DNA of 64,000 bases from Acanthornis magna (taxonomy: Eukaryota > Chordata > Aves > Passeriformes > Acanthizidae): assembly GCA_036785705.1 (NCBI GenBank), contig JAWUZG010000007.1, positions 496,001-560,000 on the forward strand, given 5' to 3'. The position numbers and the translations under genes were made by a program. Each line of letters starts with the position of its first letter. Positions within the stretch are counted from its first letter, which is position 1. Positions 20,411 to 31,400 of this stretch are shown in pieces. The notes under the pieces were generated by a model. It made no database searches. It saw only the letters and a program-made list of their open reading frames with translations, and had not been told where the DNA came from.

Positions 20411-20715
20411 TTTCTCAGGTGAATCCCACCTCCTGGGGGGGTGTTTGGGGGTAATTCTCAGATAAACTTAGTCCTGCCAGAAAATGGCACCTGCTCCTTT
20501 CTCCTGTTGCTCGTCAGGCATGGTGGGGTGGCTGTGGGAGCTGCTTTTGCTGTGATCCAGGGAAAAGCTGAGCTGTTGGAATATTCAAAAGGAATATTCC
20601 CGTGAGCTGGGAGTGCTGCTCAATGCTCCCTGGAGCTTGTGGCCATCAGCTGCTGCTCCTGCTGTCCCTGAGGTGCCCCAGGCAGCTCCCAACTGGGAGA
20701 TGGTGCTGCAGGAAA

Positions 20716-21030
20716 TGGGAATTCTCAGCTCATCCCATGTTCTCCTACCCCTGGAGGAGATCCTGCTGCTCTCCTGGAGACACAGCAGTCACTCCATCCA
20801 ACCCTTTTGGTAAAATAAAATGGGAATTCTTGGCTGATCCCATGTTCTCCTGCCCCTGGAGGAGATCCTGCTGCTGTCCTGGAGACACAACAGTCGCTCC
20901 ATCCAACCCTTTTGGTAAAATAAAATGGGAATAAATTGGAATTCTCAGCTGATCCCACGTTCCTCTGCCCCTGGAGGAGATCCTGCTGCTCTCCTGCAGT
21001 TACAGCAGTCACTCCATCCCAGCCCTTTCC
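20716..21030. repeat. Tandem repeat of about 105 bp, three copies
   Basis: The anchor GGAATTCT recurs with ATTCT at 20721, 20826 and 20941 (period 105, then 115 because of a 10-bp insertion). Each copy contains CCCCTGGAGGAGATCCTGCT and a CAGTCACTCCATCC-type end. Confidence 0.85.
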
Positions 21031-21216
21031 CCCCCACATTTCCAGGATCACTGGTTTCCCACTGAGACTCCACTGAAGAGCTCTGGGGGACTCAGGCTGC
21101 TCAGAGTTAATGATTTTCAGTTCTCATTAGCAATGATGTAATTAATTCAGACACAAGGCAACGTCGAGCCAACCTTGACACGTGTCCTGTGAAACTCTGA
21201 GCCCTTCAGGGAATCT

Positions 21217-21366
21217 GAGAATCCTGGAATGGTTTGGGTGGGAAGGGACCTCAAAGCTCATCCCGTTCCCATGGGCAGGGATGACTTCCACTATCCCAGG
21301 GTGCTCCAAGTCCTTTCCAAGCTGGCCTGGGACACTGCCAGGGATGGGACAGCCTGGGCTGTGTCA
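21217..21366 (-). mobile_element. CR1 LINE 3'-end fragment, antisense
   Basis: Starts GAGAATCCTGGAATGGTTTG, then GGGAAGGGACCTCAAAGCTC and CCATGGGCAGGGATGACTTC, ending in the CACTGCCAGGGATGGGACAG block. This is the classic CR1 3' region in reverse. Confidence 0.85.
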
Positions 21367-22213
21367 CAGGACTGCCCTGGAAGGAGCAGGAGACGAGGAG
21401 TGGGAGTTGGGAAGCAGATAAGGAATGGGAGTCTGGAAGCAGATAAGAAATGGGAGTCTGGAAGCAGCTGGTGGAGATTTCCCTCCTCTCCTTGTCCTGC
21501 CTGTCCCCAGGGATTGATTGTACTCGGGACAAGCTTCCAGAAGGTTCTCTTGGTGGCCCTGCCCAGCAGTGGTGCAGAGCATCCCAGCCCAGGGTGCTCC
21601 TCCCCAGAGCCCTTCCCGGTGTTCTGGCTGGGCTGGATTCGTCCCCAGCTCCTGGCACAGCCTGGCACGGCAGGAATGCATCCCTCAGGTCTGGGAGTCC
21701 TTTCTGGCCAGGGCTGTAAGGCTTTGGGGAAGAAGGATGGCTCTGGCTCTCCCAGACAGGAGCAGCTGGTGCTGGGATTTGTGCCAGCGGAATTCCTGTG
21801 TCCAACTCCGCAGCAGACACAGCTAAACCCTCTGAGATGGAGCAGACAGCGTCAAACAGCCTGAACGAACAAATCCTCCTCCCTCCTCCCAGCTTTGGGC
21901 TGAGCAGAGCATTGCAGATGCTGCCCCAGGACTTTCTGGGCATTCTGGACATGGAATCTCCCCTGGGATTTATGGGTTTTCTTCTACTCTGCAGTTTGTT
22001 TTAATCCACTTGCATGACCTTGGCTGATTCCCTGCCTCCTTCCCGTGTTTTACCAGTGGCACGTGGAGGTTTTTTGGGATTTGGCAGGCTGTGTCATGAT
22101 GGTTTGGCTGGGCTGTAAAATAGGAATTGCTCCCAGCGTGGAGATGGTAAAGATCATTTTGTAAAGGCCAGAGGGCATCGGGCGGCTTTTGTGCGAGGAG
22201 GAAATGAGCAGCA
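21367..22213. other. No gene seen
   Basis: Near 21412-21470 a 25-bp GGGAGTCTGGAAGCAGATAA-type motif is repeated two to three times. The long open frames on both strands are compositional. Confidence 0.4.
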
Positions 22214-22486
22214 CTGGGAACCTCCTAAACCCACCTGGGAGCCTCCTAAACACACCTGGGAACCTCCTAAACCCACCTGGGAACCTCCTAAACCCACCTG
22301 GGAACCTCCTAAACCCACCTGGGAACCTCCTAAAGCCACCTGGGAGCCTCCTAAGCCCACCTGGGAGCCTCCTAAGCCCACCTGGGAACCTCCTAAGCCC
22401 ACCTGGGAGCCTCCTAAACCCACCTGGGAACCTCCTAAACACACCTGGGAACCTCCTAAACACACCTGGGAACCTCCTAAACCCAC
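22214..22486. repeat. 21-bp minisatellite, 13 copies
   Basis: The unit is CTGGGAACCTCCTAAACCCA plus C, with mostly transition variants (GGAA/GGAG, AAAC/AAGC, CCAC/ACAC). The length is a multiple of three with no stop, so frames stay open on both strands (PPGNLLN, WEPPKPT and, on the minus strand, GGFRRFP heptads). I regard these as by-products rather than a protein. Confidence 0.95.
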
Positions 22487-24494
22487 CAGGAATTCCTGGC
22501 TGGCTGATGGTGGGAGCACAGGGGCAGGTGGAATTTGAAATGAGATTTTTTTGCCTTACCTCTGAGTTCTCACCCAGGGAGTCTGCATAATTGAGCTGGA
22601 ATGTTTGGGTGGACACAGAGCCCTCACTTTGCTGCTGAGAAGGGCAAAGTTGCCCTTTTTGATCCTCGGAAACAACAATTGATTCGCTTGCACTGAATTC
22701 CAGGAATTCTCTCAGCAGCAAACACCTCTGAAAATGGGTTTTTCTGAAGAATTCGCTCCACATGATAAGGCCAGGTGTGCTTTATGCTCCCCTTCTCGAG
22801 TTACTCAGTAAATAGGACACTGCAAATGTCTTTTCAGAACGTCTTTCTTGGCAGGAAGAGCCAAAGCTGCGTTGGAAAGGATCAGTTTGGAAAGCAGCAA
22901 AGGAGGAAAAGCAAAGTTTATTTCTCCCATAGTTTCATTGAGTGGAAGTTACTGAAAAGCACCTTTCTTGTCCCTGCTGCTGCTACAATAAAGGTCCAGC
23001 ATGATTATCAGGGAATGAAATCTCAGCTTCCTGTGGGCTTTCAGCAGGTGACTCCTTTTTGTTCTTTTCTTTTTCTTTTCCTAAAGAGTCATTGAGGACA
23101 AGGTGAAATTCAGGGCAGAAATGAGAATTGAGCCAAACAATTGGTTGCTTTAGCTGGTGGCTGGCACCTCTCACAGGGCTCCCACACCCTGGCAGACGGA
23201 GGATTTATTGCTTTGCAGGTCTGCCATGGAATAATGCTGTTTAAAATGCTTTGTATGTCATATAGGTATTTCTAGCCAGTCTGTGTAGTCAGAAAACTTC
23301 AATCAAATACCCTTCAACATTTTATTACAGAAATTAGAATTGATGAGGAAATAGATGGGGAATAGATGAGGAAAGGTGACAGCCATTAGACACACTCTTT
23401 CGAGAGACAAAGCCACAGCATCAAATGTAGGTGAAATCTTCATGAGTGCTGGCCATGATGCCCCTGAAAAGCTTTAAAACTGTATAATGATGCCTGCATT
23501 GCATCAATGCAGACCACAAATGTTCTGCATACCAAGTGTGAGGTCACGTTTTTAAAATCAAAACACAAAGAAGCTCAAAAGAAGCATGGAGAGCGAAGTA
23601 AGGGCAGGTACGTTGTTGTGAATGTGTCCCACAAAAGGCATAACTTTGATTACTCTCTGGGTGCTGAAGTGGTAGAAAAAATTAGGTTGTTTATCCAAGA
23701 CTTCACCACATGACTGCAAAAACTGAAGGAAGCCAGACACTGTACTGCTTTGCACGTATTATTAAACCCCAAAATGTGAAGTGACATTTGTCAGTCTCTG
23801 GGACTACCTGAGATTCTGAAAGACTATACCCATGTCTTGAACATTACCACAGTCTTCAGAAAAAGTCTTTCTCTCAGAGTTCTTAAATCCCTTGACAACC
23901 TATGGATTCTGTGTGCCTGGCCTATTCCAAATGGCCGTTCAGGACAAGTTCCCTCACCTGACTTTAGCTCTCAAGAGGTCAGTGGTTATAATCTAAATGA
24001 ATAATCTACCTGCCATGTCACCTCCCTCTAAGATTTCTACTCTGTGACAGAATGAAACACCCTTGAGGGTGACTCTTTTTCCAAGTCACTACAGCAAGAT
24101 GATGACTTAGGATACAAGGCCCAACTTTCAAACAGCTTATTGGCACCCTCAGAAGGAGCAAGATGCAAGTCTGCTTTGACAATACCATAATTACCTAATA
24201 GATGTTGCTGTTTTATATGACTTTTCATGTGAAGAACCCTAATAACTTGAATGACCATTTTTCCCCAGAGAATGAGATGATGCAAGACTCAGGTATTGCC
24301 CTTGCCTGTACTCGGCTTTACCGACATATTTACTGATAAACAGCACCTGTAGGACTGAGCTCAAGGACAGATAGGTAAATCACTATTCCTATTCAGTCCT
24401 GGACTTCTCCACTGAAACTACCTGTAAAAAGGCTTAATAATGTCATTTGCAAAGGTGATCTCTCTTCATAACATTTTGTCCACTGGAAGCTCAC
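22487..24494. other. No gene seen; base composition shifts near 23.2 kb
   Basis: Ordinary sequence without recognisable exons or element ends. From about 23200 rightward the sequence becomes clearly more AT-rich and stays so to the end of the window. Confidence 0.45.
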
Positions 24495-24500
24495 ATTATT

Positions 24501-24979
24501 TGTTGGAGCCTGGGCAGTGGAGGAACTGTAAAAGGTATGGAAGAATAATAGAGGGCACTGTGAAGAGTATGAAAGAACAATGGAAGACATGTGAAGAGTA
24601 TGAAAGAACAATGAAGGAACTGTGGAAGGTATATAAAAGAACAATGAAGGGACAGTTGCAAACCGCTGAAGCAATAAGAAAAATCCGCTGAAGTGACAGG
24701 AGAATGTGGAAGCAAGTAACAAAATTTTGGGATATTGTAGCAAGTAGTGGTGTTGCTTACAAATGGCTTTCCAACAGCTTACAACAATAATTATCCAATC
24801 ATTAGAGAAATTACTCGTGTGAACAAAGTAGCGCAGCCAATCACAGGTATGCATGATTATGGTACAAATACATATACGGAACAAATTATGTTATAAAATA
24901 TAAGCTTTTATAATAATAAATTGGCTATCAGAACATCACATTGGTGTGCTGTAGTCCATTCCTCGCTCGGATCCCAACA
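24501..24979 (+). mobile_element. Intact solo LTR, 6-bp target duplication, alpharetrovirus-like R-U5
   Basis: Perfect inverted ends TGTTGG...CCAACA are flanked by ATTATT (24495-24500 and 24980-24985). A TATAAAA box lies at 24892, AATAAA at 24915-24920 and a CCAAT box at about 24795-24799. A CACATTGGTGTGC segment after the signal resembles, from memory, the R-U5 of the avian leukosis group. The U3 carries four copies of a 31-bp repeat. Clean ends suggest a young insertion. No internal genes remain. Confidence 0.92.
24529..24655 (+). repeat. 31-bp tandem repeats in the LTR U3
   Basis: Units begin near 24530, 24561, 24592 and 24623, with consensus TGAAGAGTATGAAAGAACAA and so on. Such U3 repeats usually act as enhancers, which is inferred here. 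Confidence 0.8.
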
Positions 24980-24999
24980 ATTATTTAGCTTTACTGTGT

Positions 25000-25485
25000 A
25001 CAATGCTCAGGTGCTGGGAGTGTGGGGCTGCAGGGGTGGCCTTTGTGAGAAGAAGCTTGGGCTGCTCTGTACCAGAAACAGTTCCAGAGAGCTCCAACAC
25101 ACCCACCCAAGGTGATGGCAGGTCTGAGACAGTATTTTTTAAGAAGCATAAAAATGCCGCATAGCAGAGGGTGAGAGAGGAGTAAGGGAAAAAATGTGTG
25201 AGAAGCAGCCTTGCAGACACCAATATTGGTGAAGAAGGTGGGGGAGGAGGTGGTCCAGGCATCACAGCAGATTCCCCAGCAGGCCTGTGGTGAAGCAGAT
25301 TGCCTCTGTACACCGAGAGAACTGCAACGGAGCTGATATCCGCGCTGGACCTGTGCAGGATGCCACGCCAGAGCAGGTGAAGGTGCCAGGAAGGAGCCTG
25401 CAGTCCATGGAGAGCCCAGCAGCGCCATGCTCCTGTGAGGAGCAGTGGCCCATGAGAGCCAACAGGAGCAGGTTTTGTAGTGGGA
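25000..25485 (+). mobile_element. ERVL-like avian LTR fragment, plus orientation
   Basis: Contains the landmarks GGGGCTGCAGGGGTGGC, TTTGTGAGAAG, GCAGACACCAATATTGGTGA and CCACGCCAGAGCAGGTGA of a very common bird LTR. The last of these is also present in reverse in the element at 36852-37592. Both termini are degraded. Confidence 0.7.
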
Positions 25486-28400
25486 AAGTATAAAGGGTTA
25501 TTGCAGAGCCTACCTGGCCTTTGTTGGATGACACTTTGAAATTGTATGGAGACTTGAGTCATATCTCTGAGTAGCAAAAGGAAAAAATATCTTAGCTCAG
25601 CTCTAAGAGCTCAAGACAGGAAAAGTTAACTAAGGAATCTTGGTGTGGATATGATCCATGCAAAGGGTCTGGTTGACTTTAAGGAAATGTACAAGTTACT
25701 AGTCCACAGTGACCATTCTAAAAAAAAATACAAAGGTCTAATATGCAACGGGTTAGGGAGTCACAAAAAGGAAACTGCTGTATTTGCCAGGTCACAACAG
25801 ATCTGAGAATAGCCTGCAGCAGAACCAAGTTTCCTAACATTCATGTCTGTGGTTCCTTAAGGTGAAATTTTAAACTTCACTATGCCAAGCAACCTATCAG
25901 TCATTACAGATATCAGAGTTTGATAAACTAGTTGCCAAAATCAGTCATTTGCTTTCCCTTTGAAAGTCTCCAGTGAAAAACATGGAATATTTACCTAATA
26001 CACTTCACACAAATACAAAAAGACACAAACACACACATATCCTGTCTGCTACAGAGAGGAAAAAAAGGCAGCCAGAATTCCAGCCTTTTCCTGTCGTGTT
26101 CTGCTTATGTAATTTCTCACCCAAACAAACAAGAATAATCTTATTCTGCTCTTTTCTTAATACAAGTAATTTGAAATTGCTATTATTCAAGAACGAGTAT
26201 TGTGGCACAATTTCTCAATGGCAAGAAAAAAATTTAAACATGTTGTTTCTTTGCATTATTTTAATAATTATTAGGTGTTGAAGATTGCAAAGAGCAAGGT
26301 TGCAATGCTTGTAATATTTGGTGTGTCAAATATTCTCGTTAGTTAGAGCTGGGTCTCTCTGCCTTCCATTCCATGCTGATCTACCTACGGCTTTTGCCAT
26401 CCAGACTGTTATTTTCTTCTTTGTTCACACTATCTCCTTGGTACTCCACCCATCATCACTCATTAAACATTGAAAAGTTATAGTATGTGAACTCATCAGG
26501 AAGTTAACAGAACCAAAAAGAGAAGTAGAGTTCCTAGTAAAAAATATTATCAGAAAGGCTGACAGGGAGCAAAGTCCATCCAAGAAAAGAGGCAGACACA
26601 AAGTCAGGCCTAGATGCAAAGCTGTAGGCACACAACCCCACAGCAGAACAACAGAAATACAGCCTGAGTCTAGAGAGATTACCACCCATATCTGGAATAT
26701 GGCATCATTATTCCCATTATTTTACTGGAAATCTTTATAAATGAGAAGTGGACCCTAAATGTGTTGTGCCATCCGTATTGTAATTACTTTTCATAAGTTA
26801 ATGGCACAGTTTTTAATTTACGAACACTTGTCAAAGACTTATCACAACATCAGTAAATAGACTAAAAAAATTCTTTGTCACAGAAAGTAAGTGATATTGA
26901 TGCTGACGGGTTTTGTCTTTTCTTTTTATACCCTTTTTGTACATTTTATACCCTTTCCCTTCCTTGTTGCCCTCTATACACACCCCTTTTACTATAGCCC
27001 TGCATGTTTATAACTCTTGTAGTCTGATATTTAGCTTAGTCTGGGGTCTTGTCAAGTGAAGAAGACCAAACATTTTTACTATCTCAGAACTAGAGGCTGC
27101 AACCTTGGACGGAGCCTTCTATCTGGAATACGTTTTTGTAAACTAGGCTGTAGTCTCATTTGGGGGGGGGGTGTTAATTAGAATAGGGGGACAATTACTT
27201 CATTTATTAAGTTTCTTTTGGGGGGATTTTAGGTAGATATGCTAATTTTGTGAGGTCCATAAAAATTTGGTACGGATTGTATGGTGGTGGCTCTCTCCTG
27301 CTTCTCAGCGTGTTTCCACCTTTGAGAGTTGAGCACCTAGGATCCTATTAAACCGAGGTGAGTTCCCTTTTCCCTTTACTGCTGTGTCGGCTTCATATTT
27401 TTACCAGATCTGGTAACTTAATGAAATGCATACAGATCAGAAGTTTAAAAAAAATCTTTTTTAGACTAGATTCAATATATTTACTACAGCATTTCTTGGT
27501 TAGTCCTGCTTTAAAACACAGAATGACACTCAGATGGGATCTAGATTTAGTAGCATTCCTAAACTGTTGGTTCCTTTGCTCTTTTTTTCTAGTATATTTC
27601 TGCTAGAAGAGCACTGAATACCACAGAGACATCTGAATATGTCCCATGAAGGAGAACTATTTAATTCCCAAAGTTTTTATTGCCTCATAATCTAATGCCT
27701 TTGATGGAAAGGTCAAAAGCTTGCCTGAAAATGTGGGGCAACACTGGCATCATGCTGTTTGCTACATGACTCACTCCACCTTTTGTTTAGTCAGAAACTA
27801 CCTGTTGATTTTAGGATTCATATTACTTTTTTAAAAAAGAGATGGAATGCCACTGATTAATTTTTTTTGTTGTTGTCAGGCTGTACATTCTTCTTTACAT
27901 TTTAAATCATTTTGGTTCAGAGATTGTTTGGCTTTCAGGAGCCCTCACTCAGAAAATTATTGAACACTAAACCTTGATATAAGCCACACAGACTTCTGTG
28001 TGCTAACAGAATTATTTGTGTAATGTAGTTGACCTGTTAAAATACAATTAAACTAGACGTGTCTGCAAGTGGCCTCTGACCTTAAGACAACTGGCACAGA
28101 ACATCCAATGTTTTAGAATATAATTTCTTTCAGAACATAGTAGTTATAAATTATGCTCTGTATATTAATTTACAGAGCAGTTTAATTTATTATATTGTCA
28201 AGGAATTACACATGTATATCAAAGCCCCCAGTGAGGAGAGTGACTGGAAAGTACTTCTATATAAAAACTCTCTAAGCTTTCAGTGCAGAAGGACTATGTG
28301 CAAATGTCCAGGAATGGGTCCTGGATTATGTTAACTCCTGAAGAGTAGCCTCAAGCACTTGTCAGAATGCTGACTAGTAAAGCAAAACATGTGCCATTCC

Positions 28401-31400
28401 AGCAGTTTAAAAGTATAAGCACATGATTTTTGGTAACTGCAGATTTTTGGTAACTGCCAGTGTTCTGTTTGAGAAGATTGATGTCACTGTAGTGGAGAGA
28501 CTGGAATGTCATTCTGCTCTACCACAAGTTTCTCTGAAGTGCTAAAAAAATCATAGAGTAAGAGTGAGAATATCCACTGATGTTAAATTGAAACACAAGG
28601 ACGGAAGGAGTGTTTAGATTGGACAAACCAAGTTGTTTCAGTTTTGATTAATATTCAACATGTTTGAAGCAGATTTTATCCATATCAAAACTGTTGGGGG
28701 TAGGGGTTGTTGCTGCTGCTGCTGCTGTTATTATTATTATTGTTATTATTATTTTGAGATAGAAGAGGCATCAGAACTAGGGATTATCTTTTGAATGTTT
28801 CCATTTCAACACATATGTTTTTTGCAATAAAAAACCAAATCTATAATAAAATAAAATCTCATCCAGCATAGTGGGACTCAGAGGGAAAGAAGAAAGTGAA
28901 ATGTAATGTCATCCACTAAACTGTTTAAGAGCACTGAGAAGCTGCCATCATTCAGTAATCACTGTGCTAACGGGGCACAATGCACGCTGCTGTGTAATAT
29001 TTATGTGGAGAGATGTGTCGAGGCATTACCTCTGTAATACAGAGCATCTGATCTCAGTTTCTCAAAATCTGTGTTAAATACGAAAACAGTCACTCTAAGT
29101 CCAAAACATGAGCAAAAACATCCTTTCCAGGATGAGAGAGGGTGCCAGTGGGCCCTAGAAACTCTCTTTAGTTAAACCAACAAGCTGTGCAGCGTCTGCC
29201 CATCCTCAGGCAAAAGAAATCCACCAAGGTGTAATGGAGAAAGGAACTTACAGACAGCAGCAAAACTCAGAATCAGTGTGTCACCAAACAGTCAGAAATG
29301 AAGGGGGCAAGTCACAGATTTGATTTACCACCCCTGCTGCAGGGTTTCACTCCAGCTGAAACCTGAGAAATTGTATGTTAGCCACCCTCAAAAAAATAAT
29401 GTGAGAGGCATCTCAGAAATCAGTATTAGAAGCAGCAAAAGTCCCTTCAGCTGAGTGTTATTTTACAAACAAAAGGAAGATAAAAATAGTACTTCTGAAA
29501 TAACTGACAGCACTTACTCCCAATGCAACCTCCTTACCAGCATGTTTACAAGGTTTTAGTGGAATTCTTTCATTTAATGCTAAATCTTTGCGCTACTATG
29601 CTTTGCAAGATACTGGTACAGATCAATTGTTGTCACAGCAGTAATTTCAACATGATGAAAAGTAGTTCACATTAGGTTCAAGGAATGACCTACACACCTT
29701 TAGCACAAGTTCCATAACTTCTAACTTGGAAGCCTTCTGCCTCAAAGCAAAATCCATGACAATGTATTAAGTTTTCTCACCCTCTTTACAGTGCATAGGA
29801 CATCAGGTGTCCCAAAATTAAATCCAAAATTGCAAACACTTTGTCTAGGATACCAAAACAATTGAGTCAATACATTGAAAACTAATGTGCCTAAACAACT
29901 ATCACACAAGAAAATGTGGAGGCCAGAGTTTCCTAGATCTTAAATTTTCCAATGTCAGAATGTCTTCATCCACTATAAGTAAACTGTTTTAAAAGAAGGT
30001 GCCTATCCCTATTCAATCAAAGAACTTTAAAAATCCTGCGGACACTGACAGACTTTCAAATAGTTTTGGGTTGTGACACTTATGGGAACTTTAAATATCA
30101 AAGGATGAATTTCTCATTAGAAGAGAGAAAGCGACCAAAGATGTCCACTTCTTATATGATGACCAAATTGCAGAGGTTATGCAAAAAGGCCCCAACACTA
30201 TTATTTATTCTTTTGGCCATCTTTTAAAAGACAGGTCTAGGTATAACCATAACATCTGAGGAGTTGAATTTTGACAGAATGTACATACATTCTATAGACC
30301 AAAATGTTTAATCCCACATTTTCCTCCCCAAAGGTGAATTCCCTTAGCTAGATGGGGGCATCCTCCAATGAAATTAAAAGCCAAAAGCAGTAAGGTTTTA
30401 TTTTAAGGCATAGTTATAAGTGTTTACCACTTTCTCCCATCTTCTCTATGTTACTGCAAAAATTTGTGGCACATATGAATATGTAAATAGATAGTCAACT
30501 TCAGCTGGAAATTATCTGCCTCATGAGTATAAAGATTATTTTGTACTTACATGAATATATTTACCCACTTAAGCAGTCACTTTATGTCATTATTCTTCTG
30601 TTAATTTAAATGCATATGTGCACTAACTTATTACTTTGCACTGAGTGGTTTTCAACTGTAAATCTCAAACTTCTACACTTAGGTCCAATTACTTATTTGT
30701 AAATGACACAATATTGCTGCTGAAAAATTAGGATGCAGTAGGGCAGAAGAAGCCACATACTCAGAGCCTGCATGGAGAACAAATGTCAGGCTTCACTCTA
30801 GCTAACAGAAAAGACTCTACAAAAGTAGAAAACAGACAGTAAGTACACAGGAGGTGAAATTACATTAACTGATTGCTATTTTTAAAATCAGAGCTTTAAA
30901 CGACTGTTTGGAACATCCATTGAAAATGAAGCTTTCAAGTTAAGTAACAAAGCAGAATTAAAAATGAAAACCAAAACATCATCTGTTATGGGATACTGCT
31001 GTGCATCATTTAGTAGCTCTCGCTCCCCACCCCTGAAATATATGCAATGCAGATTAGAAATGATGTGGACTCCCCTCTTGTTTTTGCAAACTGTACTATT
31101 GACTGCTAGTAAGAGTAGGTAATTAGCTCGAATTCAGTCTCACTGCACAAATCATTTCACTCTCCACAAACCTTTTTGTTAGATGCAACTAATGGCATTA
31201 TGTCTGCATCATCCATGACACGTGGGTTTGGACTAGTCAAGCTAAATTATGACAGTGAAAGCCAGAGCAATTTTGAAGTGTAAAATTTGAAGGAGCGCAT
31301 TAGGAAACACCCAGTATAATCTAAAAGAGACAAAAACACACTTCATCTGTTGAGAGAGCAAAATGCCAAAGGTACTGCCAACAAGGCACAGGTGCATTCC

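Noticed and set aside
19799..20422. 207-codon frame ending in a Lys/Asn/Gln-rich tail
   Set aside because: The tail is the A-rich low-complexity tract and there is no coding signature upstream.
21229..21952. 211-codon plus and 233-codon minus frames
   Set aside because: They begin in an antisense CR1 end and overlap each other; a compositional artefact.
22214..22486. Direct repeats that might suggest a CRISPR array
   Set aside because: Units are contiguous with no unique spacers, and the host is a vertebrate.
22050..22763. 237-codon minus-strand frame and plus-strand partners over the minisatellite
   Set aside because: A 21-bp stop-free repeat keeps every frame open; there are no splice sites or family signature.
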